DNA of 64,000 bases from Emergomyces orientalis (lineage: Eukaryota; Ascomycota; Eurotiomycetes; Onygenales; Ajellomycetaceae). The position numbers were made by a program, and so were the translations under genes. A model generated the notes under the pieces. It was not told the origin of the DNA and did not search any database. It saw only the letters and a program-made list of their open reading frames with translations. Numbering within the stretch: position 1 is the first letter of the stretch; each line of letters opens with the position of its first letter. Below are positions 23,957 to 35,077 of the stretch, in pieces. The stretch is taken from the NCBI GenBank assembly GCA_002110485.1, contig MOWL01000023.1, positions 1,178,001-1,242,000 on the forward strand. Direction: 5' to 3'.

Positions 23957-25159
23957 ATGGCTCTTTTCGGCTCCACGACAGCGAGCACAACCGCTGCCAA
24001 TACCGCCGGTGACCTCTCGAAAGATGTCGCGCTTAGCTCTCCTCCCGAAGACAGCATTTCTGATCTTGCCTTCTCGTCAGTGAGCGACCATCTTGCCGTG
24101 GCGTCATGGGACAAGAAAGTCCGCATATACGAAATCAACGAGCAAGGTCAGAGTGAAGGTAAAGCTCTTTTTGAGCATGAAGCGCCAGTGTTGAACTGCT
24201 GCTGGTCCCCTGTAAGTAGAAAAGGAGAAGAAAAAAAAAGAATACCTGCTCTATATAAGATATATATTACTGGATACCCTTCATCTGAGCTCCTTAAGAG
24301 CTGCTGTTAACTTTTTATCATCTAGGATGGCACCAAGGTTGTTGGCGCGGGCGTCGACAAAGCCGCCCGCATGCTCGACCTTCAAGCAAATGCTACCACC
24401 CCCGTCCAAGTCGCCGCCCACGACGCTCCTATCAGATGCTGCGCTATGATACCAAACCCAGGCAACTCCGCCCAACCCCTCCTAGTAACAGGATCATGGG
24501 ACAAGACCGTGAAATTCTGGGACCTGCGCCAATCAACGCCGATCGGCACCCTCGAATGCCAGGAACGCGTCTACACCATGGACGTGAAAAACAAGCTCCT
24601 CGTCATCGGCACCGCCGACCGCTACATCAACATCGTCAACCTCGACCAGCCCACCAAATTTTACAAAACCATGCAATCCCCGCTGAAATACCAGACGCGC
24701 GTCGTCAGCTGCTTTACAGACGCCACGGGCTTCGCTGTCGGATCCATCGAGGGTCGCTGCGCCATCCAGTATGTCGAGGATAAGGACTCCACCTCAAATT
24801 TCAGTTTCAAATGCCATCGCGAAAGCCCGCCGAATACGCGGGACGTCAGTAATGTGTACTCGGTAAACTCGATCGCGTTCCACCCTGTTCACGGCACGTT
24901 TAGCACAGCGGGCAGCGATGGGACGTTCCATTTCTGGGATAAAGATGCTAAACATCGTTTGAAAGGGTATCCCGCCGTCGGGGGAACGATTTCAAGCTCC
25001 GCGTTTAATAAGACAGGGAATATTTTCGCCTATGCGGTTAGCTATGATTGGAGTAAAGGGTATACCAATAACACACCGCAAACGCCTAATAAGGTCATGA
25101 TGCACCCTGTCGTCCCGGAGGAAGTTAGACCGCGTCCCGGTGCGCGGCGGACGAGATGA
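23957..25159 (+). CDS. gle2: mRNA export factor Rae1/Gle2 (WD40)
   Basis: Two exons (23957-24211, 24326-25159) give 362 residues, the usual length of Rae1/Gle2. It is a seven-bladed WD40 propeller: visible blades include DSISDLAFSS...VASWDKKVRIYEI, LLVTGSWDKTVKFWDLR and GTFSTAGSDGTFHFWDKDAK. The family-specific segments YPAVGGTISSSAFNKTG, FAYAVSYDWSKGY and the region ending in a basic C-terminus (RPRPGARRTR) set it apart from other WD40 proteins. It docks on the GLEBS motif of the nucleoporin Nup98/Nup116 and serves mRNA export at the nuclear pore. The intron lies in the second blade, after CCWSP. Divergent from the small unknown gene, with a long gap between. Confidence 0.95.
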
Positions 25160-25708
25160 GTGTTAGTTATAAATTTTATAAAAAAAAAATATTAATCAAA
25201 AAAAATCAAAATCAAAAAGAAACGATCGCTTATTGCCGGGAATAAGGAGAGCTGTCTGCTCTCCCCCCCACACCCCCAACTTTTTTCCCTCCCAAATTTC
25301 AAGGTATATTGAATGGCAAGAAGAAACCGACGTGTCGTGTGCTGGGGCGAGCACACCAGGGTTAGCATCTCGGTATGCATGGGTAGGATAAAAATGACCT
25401 TTAGACGCGGGAGACGGCTCCCTTCGTTCCTCTATTTGGGAGAGGCACGAAGTGAGTTTTGGGTTTCTTTTCTTCTTTCCATATCAACGATGAAAGAAAC
25501 GACACAAAAGGGGCATTGTTATCAATTGTTTATATCAAAGCCGGGCGCAATGGGATTTTGAGAGCGTGAGAGAGAGCGCGAGAGAGCCAGACACAGAAAG
25601 ACAAAAACGGTTCATTTTGGATGGGAGTAATATATTTTTTGTTCACGCGCGCATTTCTTTTCTTTTCCTTGTTTTCATCATGTCATGTCATGAAATGGAT
25701 TTGTTCTG

Positions 25709-25739
<31 letters not shown>

Positions 25740-26504
25740 CCTGTCCCCTTTTTATATTCCATGTTCAAAACTGTTTGGGAAATCTGGTTCGATGGATAGA
25801 AGGGACTGGAGAGTTTGTATGTTAATTCTCCCTCTTCCCTCTCCCGTATGTCTAGTTTTTATAGCCTCTCCTGTTTTTTTGTTAATATTGCTTATCTTCA
25901 TTTCTTTTATTAGAATTTCACTTTGACTCCCCTTTTGAGCATCCAGAACGATATCATAAATCAAAATGCAGTAGCATTATAGCCACTCTTTGCCCTTTTT
26001 GTTCTATGTATTCTCCGTTAGTAAATTGAAGGGATATATTATTTTATTATTTTAGATCTTTTCTTCTTTTTTTCTTTTCGTCTTTTTGGTATTGGATTGT
26101 GTTGTAAACGAGTTTCACGTTCCTTGTACAGAGTACCTTTCAGGTGTATTTTCTTTCTTATCTAGGACACTGCGCCATATCAGTTAAGTGGTGAGTTACT
26201 AGCAAAGACGGACATAAAGTAGAAGTCGAAGTTTGCTAAATATAACGCAGTGCGAAGCGAGATATATAAAAAGAGAAAAGATTGTTTTGGCAGGTAGAGC
26301 AAATTCAAGATCAGGGAGATATAGAAAGACATGGTCCTTTGAAGCAGAAAGAGAAAAAAAAAGGGAAAAGGGAGACAAGGCAGTACAAGAATCGAAAGCT
26401 CCACACGTTGACGAGGCATATTCAAGACGTTTAACAAACCTATACTACTCAGAGTAATAAAAAAAAATCAAGAAAAAAGAAAACCATCTAGTTATCTCAG
26501 CATT
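25160..26504. other. Convergent intergenic region gle2 / mes1
   Basis: T-rich from about 25440 to 26160 and A/G-rich from about 26230 to 26500, with an (ACT)n repeat at 25709-25739. No gene seen. Confidence 0.6.
25709..25739. repeat. (CTA)n microsatellite
   Basis: Ten uninterrupted trinucleotide units. Confidence 0.95.
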
Positions 26505-28484
26505 TCAAGAATTAGAAATCGTAGTCTGCGCAACCCCATCTGCCAGCTTCTCAACCACCTCCGCCGGTGGCTCACCCGTCCCAGCAGCCTCCCCCTTATT
26601 TTTGTTTTTTTTCTCCTTCTTCTTCGCCTTTGTCGCCGCCTTCTTCGCCAACGCCTTCGCAGTATCCTCCTCCTTCTTCAACCTCTCCGCCTGCGATCCG
26701 CCAAACATCTCGCGCCACTCATCCGCCTTCTTCGGATCGATTTGCGAAAACAGATATTTGGCTTTCCCAATCTTATGCCCTGGTTTAATCAGCTCGGGTT
26801 TCCACCCTTCATCTTTGAGATCGTCCAGAGACGGGATATTCGTGAAGGGTACGTTGAGTTGTTCGAGGATTGATGCCGCTGTGGCCGGTAAGTAAGGGCT
26901 AAAGATGCTGGAGATGAGGTAGATGAGGTTGACGGTGATGCCGACGACAGACGCGGCGCGCTCGGGCTCGTTGGCTATCAGCGAGTTATCTAGTTTGTTG
27001 GATTGGATGAGGCCGTTGCCGACTTCGACGATCTTCATGGCTGTCGTGACGCCGGCGCGCAGGTGCACGCTTTCCATCTCAGTGATATATTGGCGCAGTA
27101 GGGTGGTTATTTCCTCCAGGGCTGGTTTGAAGGGCTCTGTGACGGTGAAGTCAGGGATGATGGAATTGTACGCTTTTGGGCTTGCGACCAGCTTGACCAT
27201 GCGGTTGACTAGGTTGCCGAGCTTTGCGAGGAGTTCGCTGTTGTTGGCATCGACGAAGGAGCGCCATTCGAATTGCGTATCACCTGTTTCCGGGCGGTTT
27301 TTTAAGAGGTAGTAGCGCCAGACATCCGGCGGGACCCCTGTGTCCTTTGCGTTGTTACCGAAGACACCGATTCCGCGGGACTTGCTAAATTTGCCGCTCT
27401 CGTAGTTCAGATACTCTGTGGTGCTAAGGTGGTGCAGTTTGGTCCATTTGTCCCGCGTTCCGATCTGCGAACCTGGGAAGATGACACTGTGGAATGGCAC
27501 GTTGTCCTTGCCTAGGAATTGATATAGTTGGACATTGTCCGGGTCTCGCCACCAGAGCTCCCAATCCGGAGTGTAGTTTGCCGTGATGGAAGGGTATCCG
27601 ATGCATGCTTCAAACCAGACGTAGAGGACCTTCTTCTCGTATCCTTCAAGAGGGACGGGGACGCCCCATTTCAAATCTCTGGTGATACCACGATGTTTCA
27701 AACCCTCCTTTAGCCATGACTCGGTAATCACGCGGCTGTTTTTGGGCCAATCTCCCTTCTCGATGGCGGGATGAACCCACTCTTCGATTTCCGGCTGAAG
27801 TTTATCAAGCATGATATGGATATGCTTTGTATTTCGGCGAACGGGAGTGGCCCCATCAAGCTTGCAGCGAGGATTTTTCAGGTCAAAGGGGTCCAGCAAG
27901 TGCCCGCATTTATCGCATTGGTCTCCCCTAGCATCATGGTACCCGCAACGTGGGCATTCACCTTCAACGTAGCGGTCCGCTAGGAATGAGTCATGTTTCT
28001 CGCAGAAGGGCTGTTCGGCCGTCTTTTCTTCCAGGAACCCATTTTCATACAATCTCTTGAATATTGACTGGGAAATTTCGGTGTGTTGAGCCGTTGGTGT
28101 GCGGCCAAAAATATCAAAGCCGATCTCAAACCACTCGTAGACCTCCTGGTGGATTTTGTTGTATTTTGCGCAGAGCTCCTCGGGCGTCACACCTTCCTCC
28201 AGCGCCTTGGTTTCTGTTGCTGTGCCGTACTCATCGGTGCCGCAGACGTATAAGGTAGGTCTGCCGCATGCTTTCTGGTATCTGTGAGGATATTAGTTTT
28301 CCTCTTATTTTTATTTAGGGCTTGGAGAGTTTGTGAGGGGCACATAACTTGCGAATACATCTGCGCTGAGGACAGAGCCGACAATGTTACCCAGATGGGG
28401 GACGTTGTTTACATAGGGCAAGGCACTGGTGATGAGGATATTCCTCTGACCCTTTTTGGGGAGGATCTTTTGTTCTGTCGCCAT
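26505..28484 (-). CDS. mes1: Cytosolic methionyl-tRNA synthetase
   Basis: Two exons: about 28344-28484 and 26505 to about 28274, giving about 636 residues. The class I motifs are present: HLGN (HIGH motif, residues 30-33) and KFSKS (KMSKS, about 338-342). The zinc-knuckle region has CPRCGYHDARGDQCDKCG. An anticodon-binding helical domain follows, then a lysine-rich tail. The protein starts directly with the catalytic domain (ITSALPYVNN), without the GST-like extension of yeast Mes1. The first intron is problematic. Family alignment wants ...VFA-R-Y-Q-KACGRP, which needs a TT..AG or GT..CA intron; the only in-frame GT..AG choice (GTGCCC..CCAG) gives VFASYKACGRP, one residue short. Coordinates given follow the GT..AG choice. 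Divergent from LTO1, 271 bases between start codons, with a TGACTCA site 85 bases upstream. Confidence 0.93.
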
Positions 28485-28755
28485 CGCGTGTGTATTAGGT
28501 AGGTGGTTGTGTTTGGTGGAAGGAAGATTTTGGCGGGGTAGTTAAGCAATATTTTGAAAGAACATTTTTGAGTCATTTTGGTTTGAGGTTCAATTTTCTC
28601 CCCCTCGCCAACCCAAGCCACAACCCGCAACTATTTTCTACGCCCTTTGCTTTACAACAGCAATTATACGACCCCTAGTTACAAAGCGCAAATATAGCCT
28701 ATAAGATACACGTTACATTGCAGTCTTGCAATTGCTTCTTTCTACGACTTGAACA
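28485..28755. promoter_or_regulatory. Bidirectional promoter mes1 / LTO1
   Basis: Only 271 bases separate the start codons of two divergent translation-related genes, so they must share regulatory DNA. It contains the CpcA/Gcn4-type site at 28569-28575. Confidence 0.7.
28569..28575 (-). promoter_or_regulatory. Candidate CpcA/Gcn4 site (TGACTCA)
   Basis: Reads TGAGTCA on plus, TGACTCA on minus, 85 bases upstream of the MetRS start. Gcn4 and its filamentous-fungal counterpart CpcA/Cpc1 bind TGA(C/G)TCA and control amino-acid biosynthesis and several tRNA synthetases. A 7-base degenerate site occurs by chance every few kilobases, so this is only suggestive. Confidence 0.4.
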
Positions 28756-29400
28756 ATGGATCATGACCTGCTCGACAGCATCCTTGACCTGGAGGAGGGA
28801 TTCTACAAAGAGGGCTACGAGTTGGGAGCCACCGACGGCGCGCGGTCTGGATACAGTGAAGGCAGTGTATTCGCCGTGGAGAAGGGTTTCGAGAAGTTTC
28901 GGGAAATAGGCAGGCTGTACGGCAAGGCTATCATCTGGGCTAAAAGATTGCCGGGCGATCATGGCTTTCTACAGCCGGTCACTTCCACCACCACTTCCTG
29001 CCCTTCTTCCTCGAAGGCACGCGGCTTCAATCAGGAAAATAAGATGCGAGATATCCTCAATTCTGGCATCACAAACGCCCCCGCCTCTCCACTGCCCTCC
29101 TTGCCCCCATTACCCCGCAACACCCGTCTGGAGAAGCACATCGCCACCCTCCTCTCCCTCGTCGACCCCCTCACGCTCTCCATGCAAAACTCCGAAGATG
29201 CCATTGAGGACTTTGACGAGCGGTTAAAGAAGGCAGCGGCAAAGGCGAAATTAATTGAGAGGATACTTGGCGAGCAGAATGGTAGTGACGGCTCTTCTTC
29301 TGCTAATAAAAATAATCTGGAAGGCAACCGTCCTGCTGATGGAGATAGTATTGAAGATTTTGGGGCACTGCCGGCAAGAATGCAGCAGATTAAGGATTGA
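28756..29400 (+). CDS. LTO1: LTO1 homolog (deca-GX3 / Yae1-domain adaptor)
   Basis: Single exon, 214 residues. The N-terminus carries the GX3 repeats typical of Lto1/ORAOV1: glycines recur every four residues in EGFYKEGYELGATDGARSGY followed by SEGSVFAVEKGFEKFREIG. The rest is Ser/Pro-rich, with a helical segment around 130-170 (RLEKHIATLLSLVDPLT). Yeast Lto1 with Yae1 brings Rli1/ABCE1 to the cytosolic Fe-S targeting complex (Cia1-Cia2-Met18), linking Fe-S supply to ribosome recycling. In yeast the extreme C-terminal tryptophan of Lto1 docks on that complex; this protein ends PARMQQIKD without Trp. No obvious downstream exon supplies one. Divergent from MetRS. Confidence 0.85.
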   Translation: MDHDLLDSILDLEEGFYKEGYELGATDGARSGYSEGSVFAVEKGFEKFREIGRLYGKAIIWAKRLPGDHGFLQPVTSTTTSCPSSSKARGFNQENKMRDILNSGITNAPASPLPSLPPLPRNTRLEKHIATLLSLVDPLTLSMQNSEDAIEDFDERLKKAAAKAKLIERILGEQNGSDGSSSANKNNLEGNRPADGDSIEDFGALPARMQQIKD

Positions 29401-30171
29401 AGTTGTGGATGTTGTGGTTGGGATTTGTGATTTGGATGACTCTTCTTTCGCTATTTTGGAAAGGAAATGGTCATCAGCAAAGATGTGTTCTCCGTCTGGA
29501 ATTGCGTCCGGCACACCTGAGATAATTGGTGTCTGTACATGCGTCAGTACAGGTCTGACAAATGGGGATCAGAGTGCCTCAGTTCTGCCTCCAGGATATA
29601 TAACATTGTCCCTCTTAAGGCTTCCGGATCGGTCATTACGTGGAGAGTGCAGGGCCCGTTCTCCTAGACGGTCTACCATCCATCTATATAAAAACCCCAC
29701 GCCAGGGACGCGAGGCGCGAAACTTTTAAAAAGTCAGTTCTCATATTCTTCTATGTTTGTGAGATGGCTCCCGTTGGCCTTATATCGAAATGAGAGTCGA
29801 TGTGCTAACTTGTCTATATAAAAGCACTTCCACAGGCTCTTCTTCCGACGTGGAGACCTGAGCCCTGGCGTTCAGAATGATCGATTTTGGCCCTAGGCTT
29901 AACGGCTTGAGAGAGAAGCATAAATGAACTTTTGATAGCTTGATTTGGCTCATTAGCGCAAGAATTACAAGAAATGTATATTGCAACAGTTCTGAACCAG
30001 GAGACCCCCCTTTCCGCTCTTGAACTGCACGAACAGGTCCTGAGAAAAACATACTGCCATCAGCAGAGCAATAGCCATAATATTATCCCTATTCATAATT
30101 TTCCGTGTACCACGCATAATTGAGGGAAAGAAAGAAAGAAACCAAATAAACACACACTTGCACATAACCGC
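29401..30171. other. Convergent intergenic region LTO1 / MYG1
   Basis: Holds an open frame (29780-30052, minus) with no family resemblance and the 3' flanks of two converging genes. No gene called. Confidence 0.55.
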
Positions 30172-31317
30172 TTACCCCAGACTCCTAACCGCCATCGCAA
30201 ATGCCCCCTCCCTCGTCGCATGGCCCCCAATAAACCCATTCGCATGCACAAACACCGCACCGGGAGGCACCACCACACTCGCGTCCTCACCCGCCAACAC
30301 CTTATCCAGATCCTCATCCCTCACCCCACACCACGCCTCCGGCAACGGCCTCCTCGACTCAAAACTCACATCGGTAACCGGCACGCATTGCACCCGCCAC
30401 TTGGCCCCCGGCACCGTCGATTCTGGATACAGGACGTAATACACCTGTTTCCCATTTGCATCTGGGCCAGCCTTCCCCGCCTCCGCCGCCTCCTTCTCTT
30501 CCAGTACAAACAAATGTTCCTTCCACGGAACCCCCGCCTTAGGCAGCACCAGTATCCGCCCAGAAGCATGCGTGTCAAACCGTGCCTTGTACGCCTCGCT
30601 CACCGTCGCGCGCGCAGGGAGCCATGAGGTACTTGCAATACGCAGTTTGCGCAGGAACGCGCCGCCAATGAACCTACTGGCATTCTCGAATAAGGAGTCT
30701 TCATCCTGCGGTTCCGCGGCGGTTGGGTCTGGGTTATTCAGATCGCCCACGAGGGCGCCGAGATTGATGCCGCCGTCGCGGAAACGTTTTTGTAAGCCCG
30801 CCGCAGCTAGGGCGGCAGAGTCATAGACGGAGATACCGTTATCGTTCGCGTCTAGCGCCTCGATGAAATCTGCGTAGAGCTTTTCGTACAGGGTGGCTAC
30901 GTCTGGGTGGTCGGGGGGAAGGGAGGTGTGTTGGGCTATGATGGCTTTGCCGAAGTGGAGGTAGATGAGGCCGGCGGAGGAGAGTTTTGTGTTGTGTTGG
31001 GGGAAGGTGGTTGTGAAGGTTCGTTGGTGGTGGTCGTAGCGGTTGCGGGTTGGGTCGTATTCGCCGCCGACGTCGACGACGGTGTGGCAGGATGCGAGGA
31101 GGGCGGGGTCGCGGGTGCGGACGAGGGGGGAGGAAGTGTATGTTGGTAGGAGACGGAGGAGGTAGACGGCTAGGGCTTCGTCGGCGTGGAAGTGGCCGCT
31201 GGAAAAAGGGTTAGTTTAGAGACCCAGTTTGAGAAAGGATGGGGCCTAGCCTTACTTATGAGTCCCAATTGTGGGAGGGGAGGTCTTTAGCCTCTTTGCA
31301 GCGGTGTCTTCGGCCAT
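30172..31317 (-). CDS. MYG1: MYG1 family exonuclease (UPF0160)
   Basis: Two exons (31256-31317, 30172-31198) with a 57-base intron give 362 residues, normal for the family. The hallmark GTHNGHFHADEALA is split by the intron; then VDVGGEYDPTRNRYDHHQR contains the DHH motif. The C-terminal half has the conserved WRVQCVPV and FVHANGFIGGHATREGA segments. MYG1 proteins are DHH-superfamily 3'-5' RNA exonucleases reported in nucleolus and mitochondria, thought to coordinate ribosomal RNA processing. The short N-terminus MAEDTAAKRLKTSPP includes a possible basic nuclear signal. The stop codon TAA sits within a good donor sequence (GG|GTAAGC), so read-through splicing is conceivable, but the family normally ends here. 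Confidence 0.93.
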
Positions 31318-33620
31318 TCTGAGTATTGAGCGTAAACGGAGCATACAACGGAGTCCGGGATATAATTATTGTTGTATGGGATTGGATGTATTGTTACTGA
31401 AGCTGCAGCTTTCTTTCTTTTTGTATCTCGAGATTGATAGATGGATGGTCCATGGGATGGCGGGGCTTGGTTGGATTGGGGCTAGTTAGGGTTTAGGGCT
31501 ATTAGACAAGCAGGGGCCTTTTCCTTTCCTTGCCCCTGATTGTATAGATAGATAGATATATAACATCTATAATAGATATCACGGCAGGTCGGATGGTATA
31601 TCGAATACGGAGCTGGATGAACTTCTTCGTAAATGGTCTCTTTGCCATCTACTTCGCCGTGGAAATAGGATTCAGTTTGGGGGCGAAGGAAATCGCTGTT
31701 TTGTCGAGATCAAAATACTCTCCTACACCATGCCCTGCCGAATATGAAAGTAAAGTACTGACACTTTTGCTCTTGTTCTTGTGGTTTATGTACGGCAGAC
31801 ACTCCCATTGACGGGCATATCGGATCATGATGAATGGCGTCTTGATGTTGAAGACTCCCAATGCTACTACTGTCACGTCAACTACGCCCCCAGCGGAGTG
31901 GTCAGTCGTTGGGGAATATAAGTAAAAAAAGAAAGAAAGAAAGAAAGGCTCCAGCAGGTTCTCCGGGGCTCCAACCAAGCTACTAAGTGGGGTTTACCAG
32001 CTCTTTTCCCTCTATTGCCGTTTGGAGTCGGGTTTCTGAGATGTGTTTCGTTGACAATGAGATGAGGGTGGTTGAACCCATCTTCCCATCAAAAACCCTG
32101 GTTTCTGGCCCATATGAAATACAGGCGGATCGATCAAGTTTGGCCCCAGGGGTAGCAGAATATGTTGCATGCATAACCAGAGACTGATGGCAATATGAAT
32201 GGGGAATGCAAATAAGAACCCGCGGTTTGTGAGAGGGGAGATGAGTTGCACCGTTCTCTGGCATTCGGTTGATCTACGCAACTGAACCACCATGCCTTTT
32301 ATCCTTTGAAATCAGTTTTTGTGAGGATGGGCCCCTATTTATTATCCTGGTAAGTTTTCCTCACCCCGGCTGTTCTCCCCTTGTCATAGGATAATTCTCT
32401 GTTCTCAATACCTCTTTGTGGGGGGGGTTAGGGATGTGATATGAGGTTGGATTGTCAGTCAACTTTGAATTGAGCTATCATCGGGATGAACTGAAATCGA
32501 CCGAAGTTGGCAGGTAGCAAGACGACTAATATTTGACAAGTCTCTATGAAGGTTTCCATTAGGCGTCTATGTATTGGATGTTGGTATTTTGTTGTATATA
32601 CGCTGTGGGGCAGGCGAATAAGGGATGAGAGAAAGGAAGCAGAGGGGGAAATAAAGAAACACCGTTTTTGTTTGTTGATTCCATATATCTGCATATAAAA
32701 ATATATAGTATTTGCGCAAACAAAGCAAGAAGATAAAAAGCAATTGAATAGCACCATGAACTACGCACAGCTCCAAAAATAATTCATCATTCATAATAAA
32801 TATAATAATAACATATATTAGTAGCGCTAACTACATACACCCACTATCTAATCGCTTTTCCTCCACGCGACTCTCACCAATCAATCACAAGCCAAAAAAT
32901 TTCGCCATAAAAAGCAAAAAAGCAAAAAAAAAAAACCCCCCCCAGAAAAATAAACATTCAAGATTCCAGTTGCTTGACAGGATGACAGAATTGGATAATT
33001 GTTTATATTTATTTACTTATTTTTATTGTTTATTATTATTAGTCCTCCTATCATTTGCATATACTATCTCTATATAAGTACTAATCTTCTAAGGCTTTAC
33101 TAAATAATTTCTCATTCGTTTAGCAGAGTGTGGGTTTTGCGCTTCCAACTTTTTTGTCCAGATTGAATTTCCCCAACTTTTGTCCTGTTCGTTTGTCTAT
33201 GAAACTCCCAAACTCAACTCAACTCAACTCGACTCAGTTCGGCTCTTTACTTTTATCTTCATCTTCGCCCTCGCCCTGCTCTCTTTGCGCTCTCCTGCAT
33301 AAATATTCCATTTTACTCATTCTATTCTTTGCTTCAACAGCTAATCCTCGCTTTCTCCAGCTCCTCTTGAGCTCCCGCAGCCCACCGCTTCTTCCATCCT
33401 CTTGCTCCTCTAGCTTCGTCCTGCAGGCTGCCCTTCATCTCGCCCTGACGTACCAGACATTACCACAGACCTGGAACACGAAGCACGAGAATACATAAAA
33501 TAATATAACGACATTCCCCTGCACTTGAAACACCCTTCGAAGACCCCCGCAAACACCCACCCCTCCCCCAAATTCTATATCTCTACCAACAGCGCCTCTC
33601 TGCGCCATCAATCCCCGTCG
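31318..33620. other. Divergent intergenic region MYG1 / ICE2, 2.3 kb
   Basis: Holds scattered short frames with no family resemblance, GATA-type repeats near 31545, a run of A and C near 32925-32943, an AACTC repeat near 33207-33230, and a CT-rich presumed 5' leader of ICE2 from about 33235. No gene seen. Confidence 0.55.
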
Positions 33621-35077
33621 ATGTGGATCTTCCGAATCTTCTCGTCGGCTTTCTTCCTCACGTCCATCGTCCTCTCGATCCCTCTAGCCTTCGATGTTGG
33701 TGGCAGGACTTGTGGCCTAGGCTTCTCCCTCTGCCTAGCTGCTTTCTATTTCCTCTTCTCCCTACTCAGACTCACCACTCCGGATCGCTCGTGGATCCGA
33801 AACTCCCTGATCCTCATTCTCAGGTCTACGCAATGGCTTATCGTTCCCGCTTTGCTGATCTGGTCGTTGAACCGTTTCTCCGTCGATGTGAACGATAGTG
33901 ATAGTCACTCGACCTCCCGGGTTGGCTGGGTTGGACGCACGTTTGGTGGGAAGAGAGCGCAAGATACTTCGATTATTCGATGGCTTTTTGGCACCAACGG
34001 CCTTGTTGAGAATGCTACCGTGGGTGGGTGGGATAAGTTGTTGAGCTGGTCGACTCCCTTTTTCCAACTAGCGGAAGGGTTTTGCAGTTTGCTTGTCATT
34101 CAGGCGGCTGGTCAGATCACGAGATGGTTGGTCAACAGAGGTGGGAGAAGCGATAGTTGGATGGTATGTATTTTTCATGTGCTTTTCTAAATTTATCTAA
34201 CCCATCTAGCGTTACATCTATCGCATGTTAATGGAGCAAATATGCTGACTTGCGTGTCGCGAAGATCGGTCTTCTTGTCATGTCCGCATCCATAATCTCG
34301 AGTTCTGTTTACTTCCTCTGGCGCGTTCTACAGTTCCCCGGAATCAGTAATGTTGATGCAGCCCTTATCGGCGTCGCCATAACCTGTGCCGTATTCCTGT
34401 GCGCCTGGGGTATTGGCAGTGGCCGAGGGAACCCAGTGGAGAGCTCCCTTTTGTTTGCATACATCGTCCTCTGCATTTACCAGATCTTCACAGACTATCA
34501 GTCATCGTCGTCAACATCCGTCACTGAACCGCTATCATCCCCCACCCAAACAGCTGAATTCCCCCCTCTACCGCCTATCATCATGGCTTCCTATACCACC
34601 CTCATGCACGCCCTGTCCACCCTGCCCTCTATCATCCATGCAGCCTTCAACGTGGTAAGCGCAGCCTTCAGTGCCGTAACTCCATCAGTCCTGATATCTC
34701 TCACCTATCGACTATTCGTCTTCTACGCATCCACGAGGATCATCCCAGCTGTTCGCGAATCCGGAGCCCGCGCCCTTTCCCAAGAGGCCTCACTTGAGGA
34801 TTCCGATGGCGCTGGCCAATTCCTAGGCCTTTTGAGCTGGTTCTCCCCCTCCATCCTTGTTGCTGTGTATACAAGTCTGCTGATGCAGCATTTTGCATCG
34901 ACCTCTCAAGCAATGGGAGGGAATGGTGAATGGTGGAGCAACCGCGGTGAGGGGGGCGGGAATTTCTGGAGATGGATTAATCTGGGCTGTACAATGGCAT
35001 TGTACGCGGTCGAGCTCTGGATAGGGAAACACGATGATATCGACGCTGGGCTTGCGGGACATTGGAAGACAGATTGA
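33621..35077 (+). CDS. ICE2: ICE2 family ER membrane protein
   Basis: Two exons (33621-34163, 34265-35077) encode 451 residues. It is a polytopic membrane protein: about eight hydrophobic segments, starting with MWIFRIFSSAFFLTSIVLSI. The signature FDVGGRTCGLGFSLCLAAFY is typical of ICE2. In yeast Ice2 maintains cortical ER and channels neutral lipid from droplets to membranes, partly by restraining the Nem1-Spo7 phosphatase. The start at 33621 was chosen because the upstream in-frame extension (from 33525) has no ATG and lacks family resemblance. The intron follows DSWM and leads into IGLLVMSAS. Codons are ordinary. The next gene downstream is 4.2 kb away and faces it. Confidence 0.9.

Noticed and set aside
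29255..29821. 188-codon plus-strand frame overlapping the end of LTO1
   Set aside because: Starts from a non-ATG codon in another frame of LTO1 and runs into the 3' flank; no family resemblance.
29780..30052. 90-codon minus-strand frame downstream of MYG1
   Set aside because: No family resemblance; only of interest as a possible alternative MYG1 tail, and the frames do not match the simplest splice.
33130..33498. 122-codon frame upstream of ICE2
   Set aside because: Low complexity, Ser/Leu-rich, in a pyrimidine-rich leader region; likely chance.
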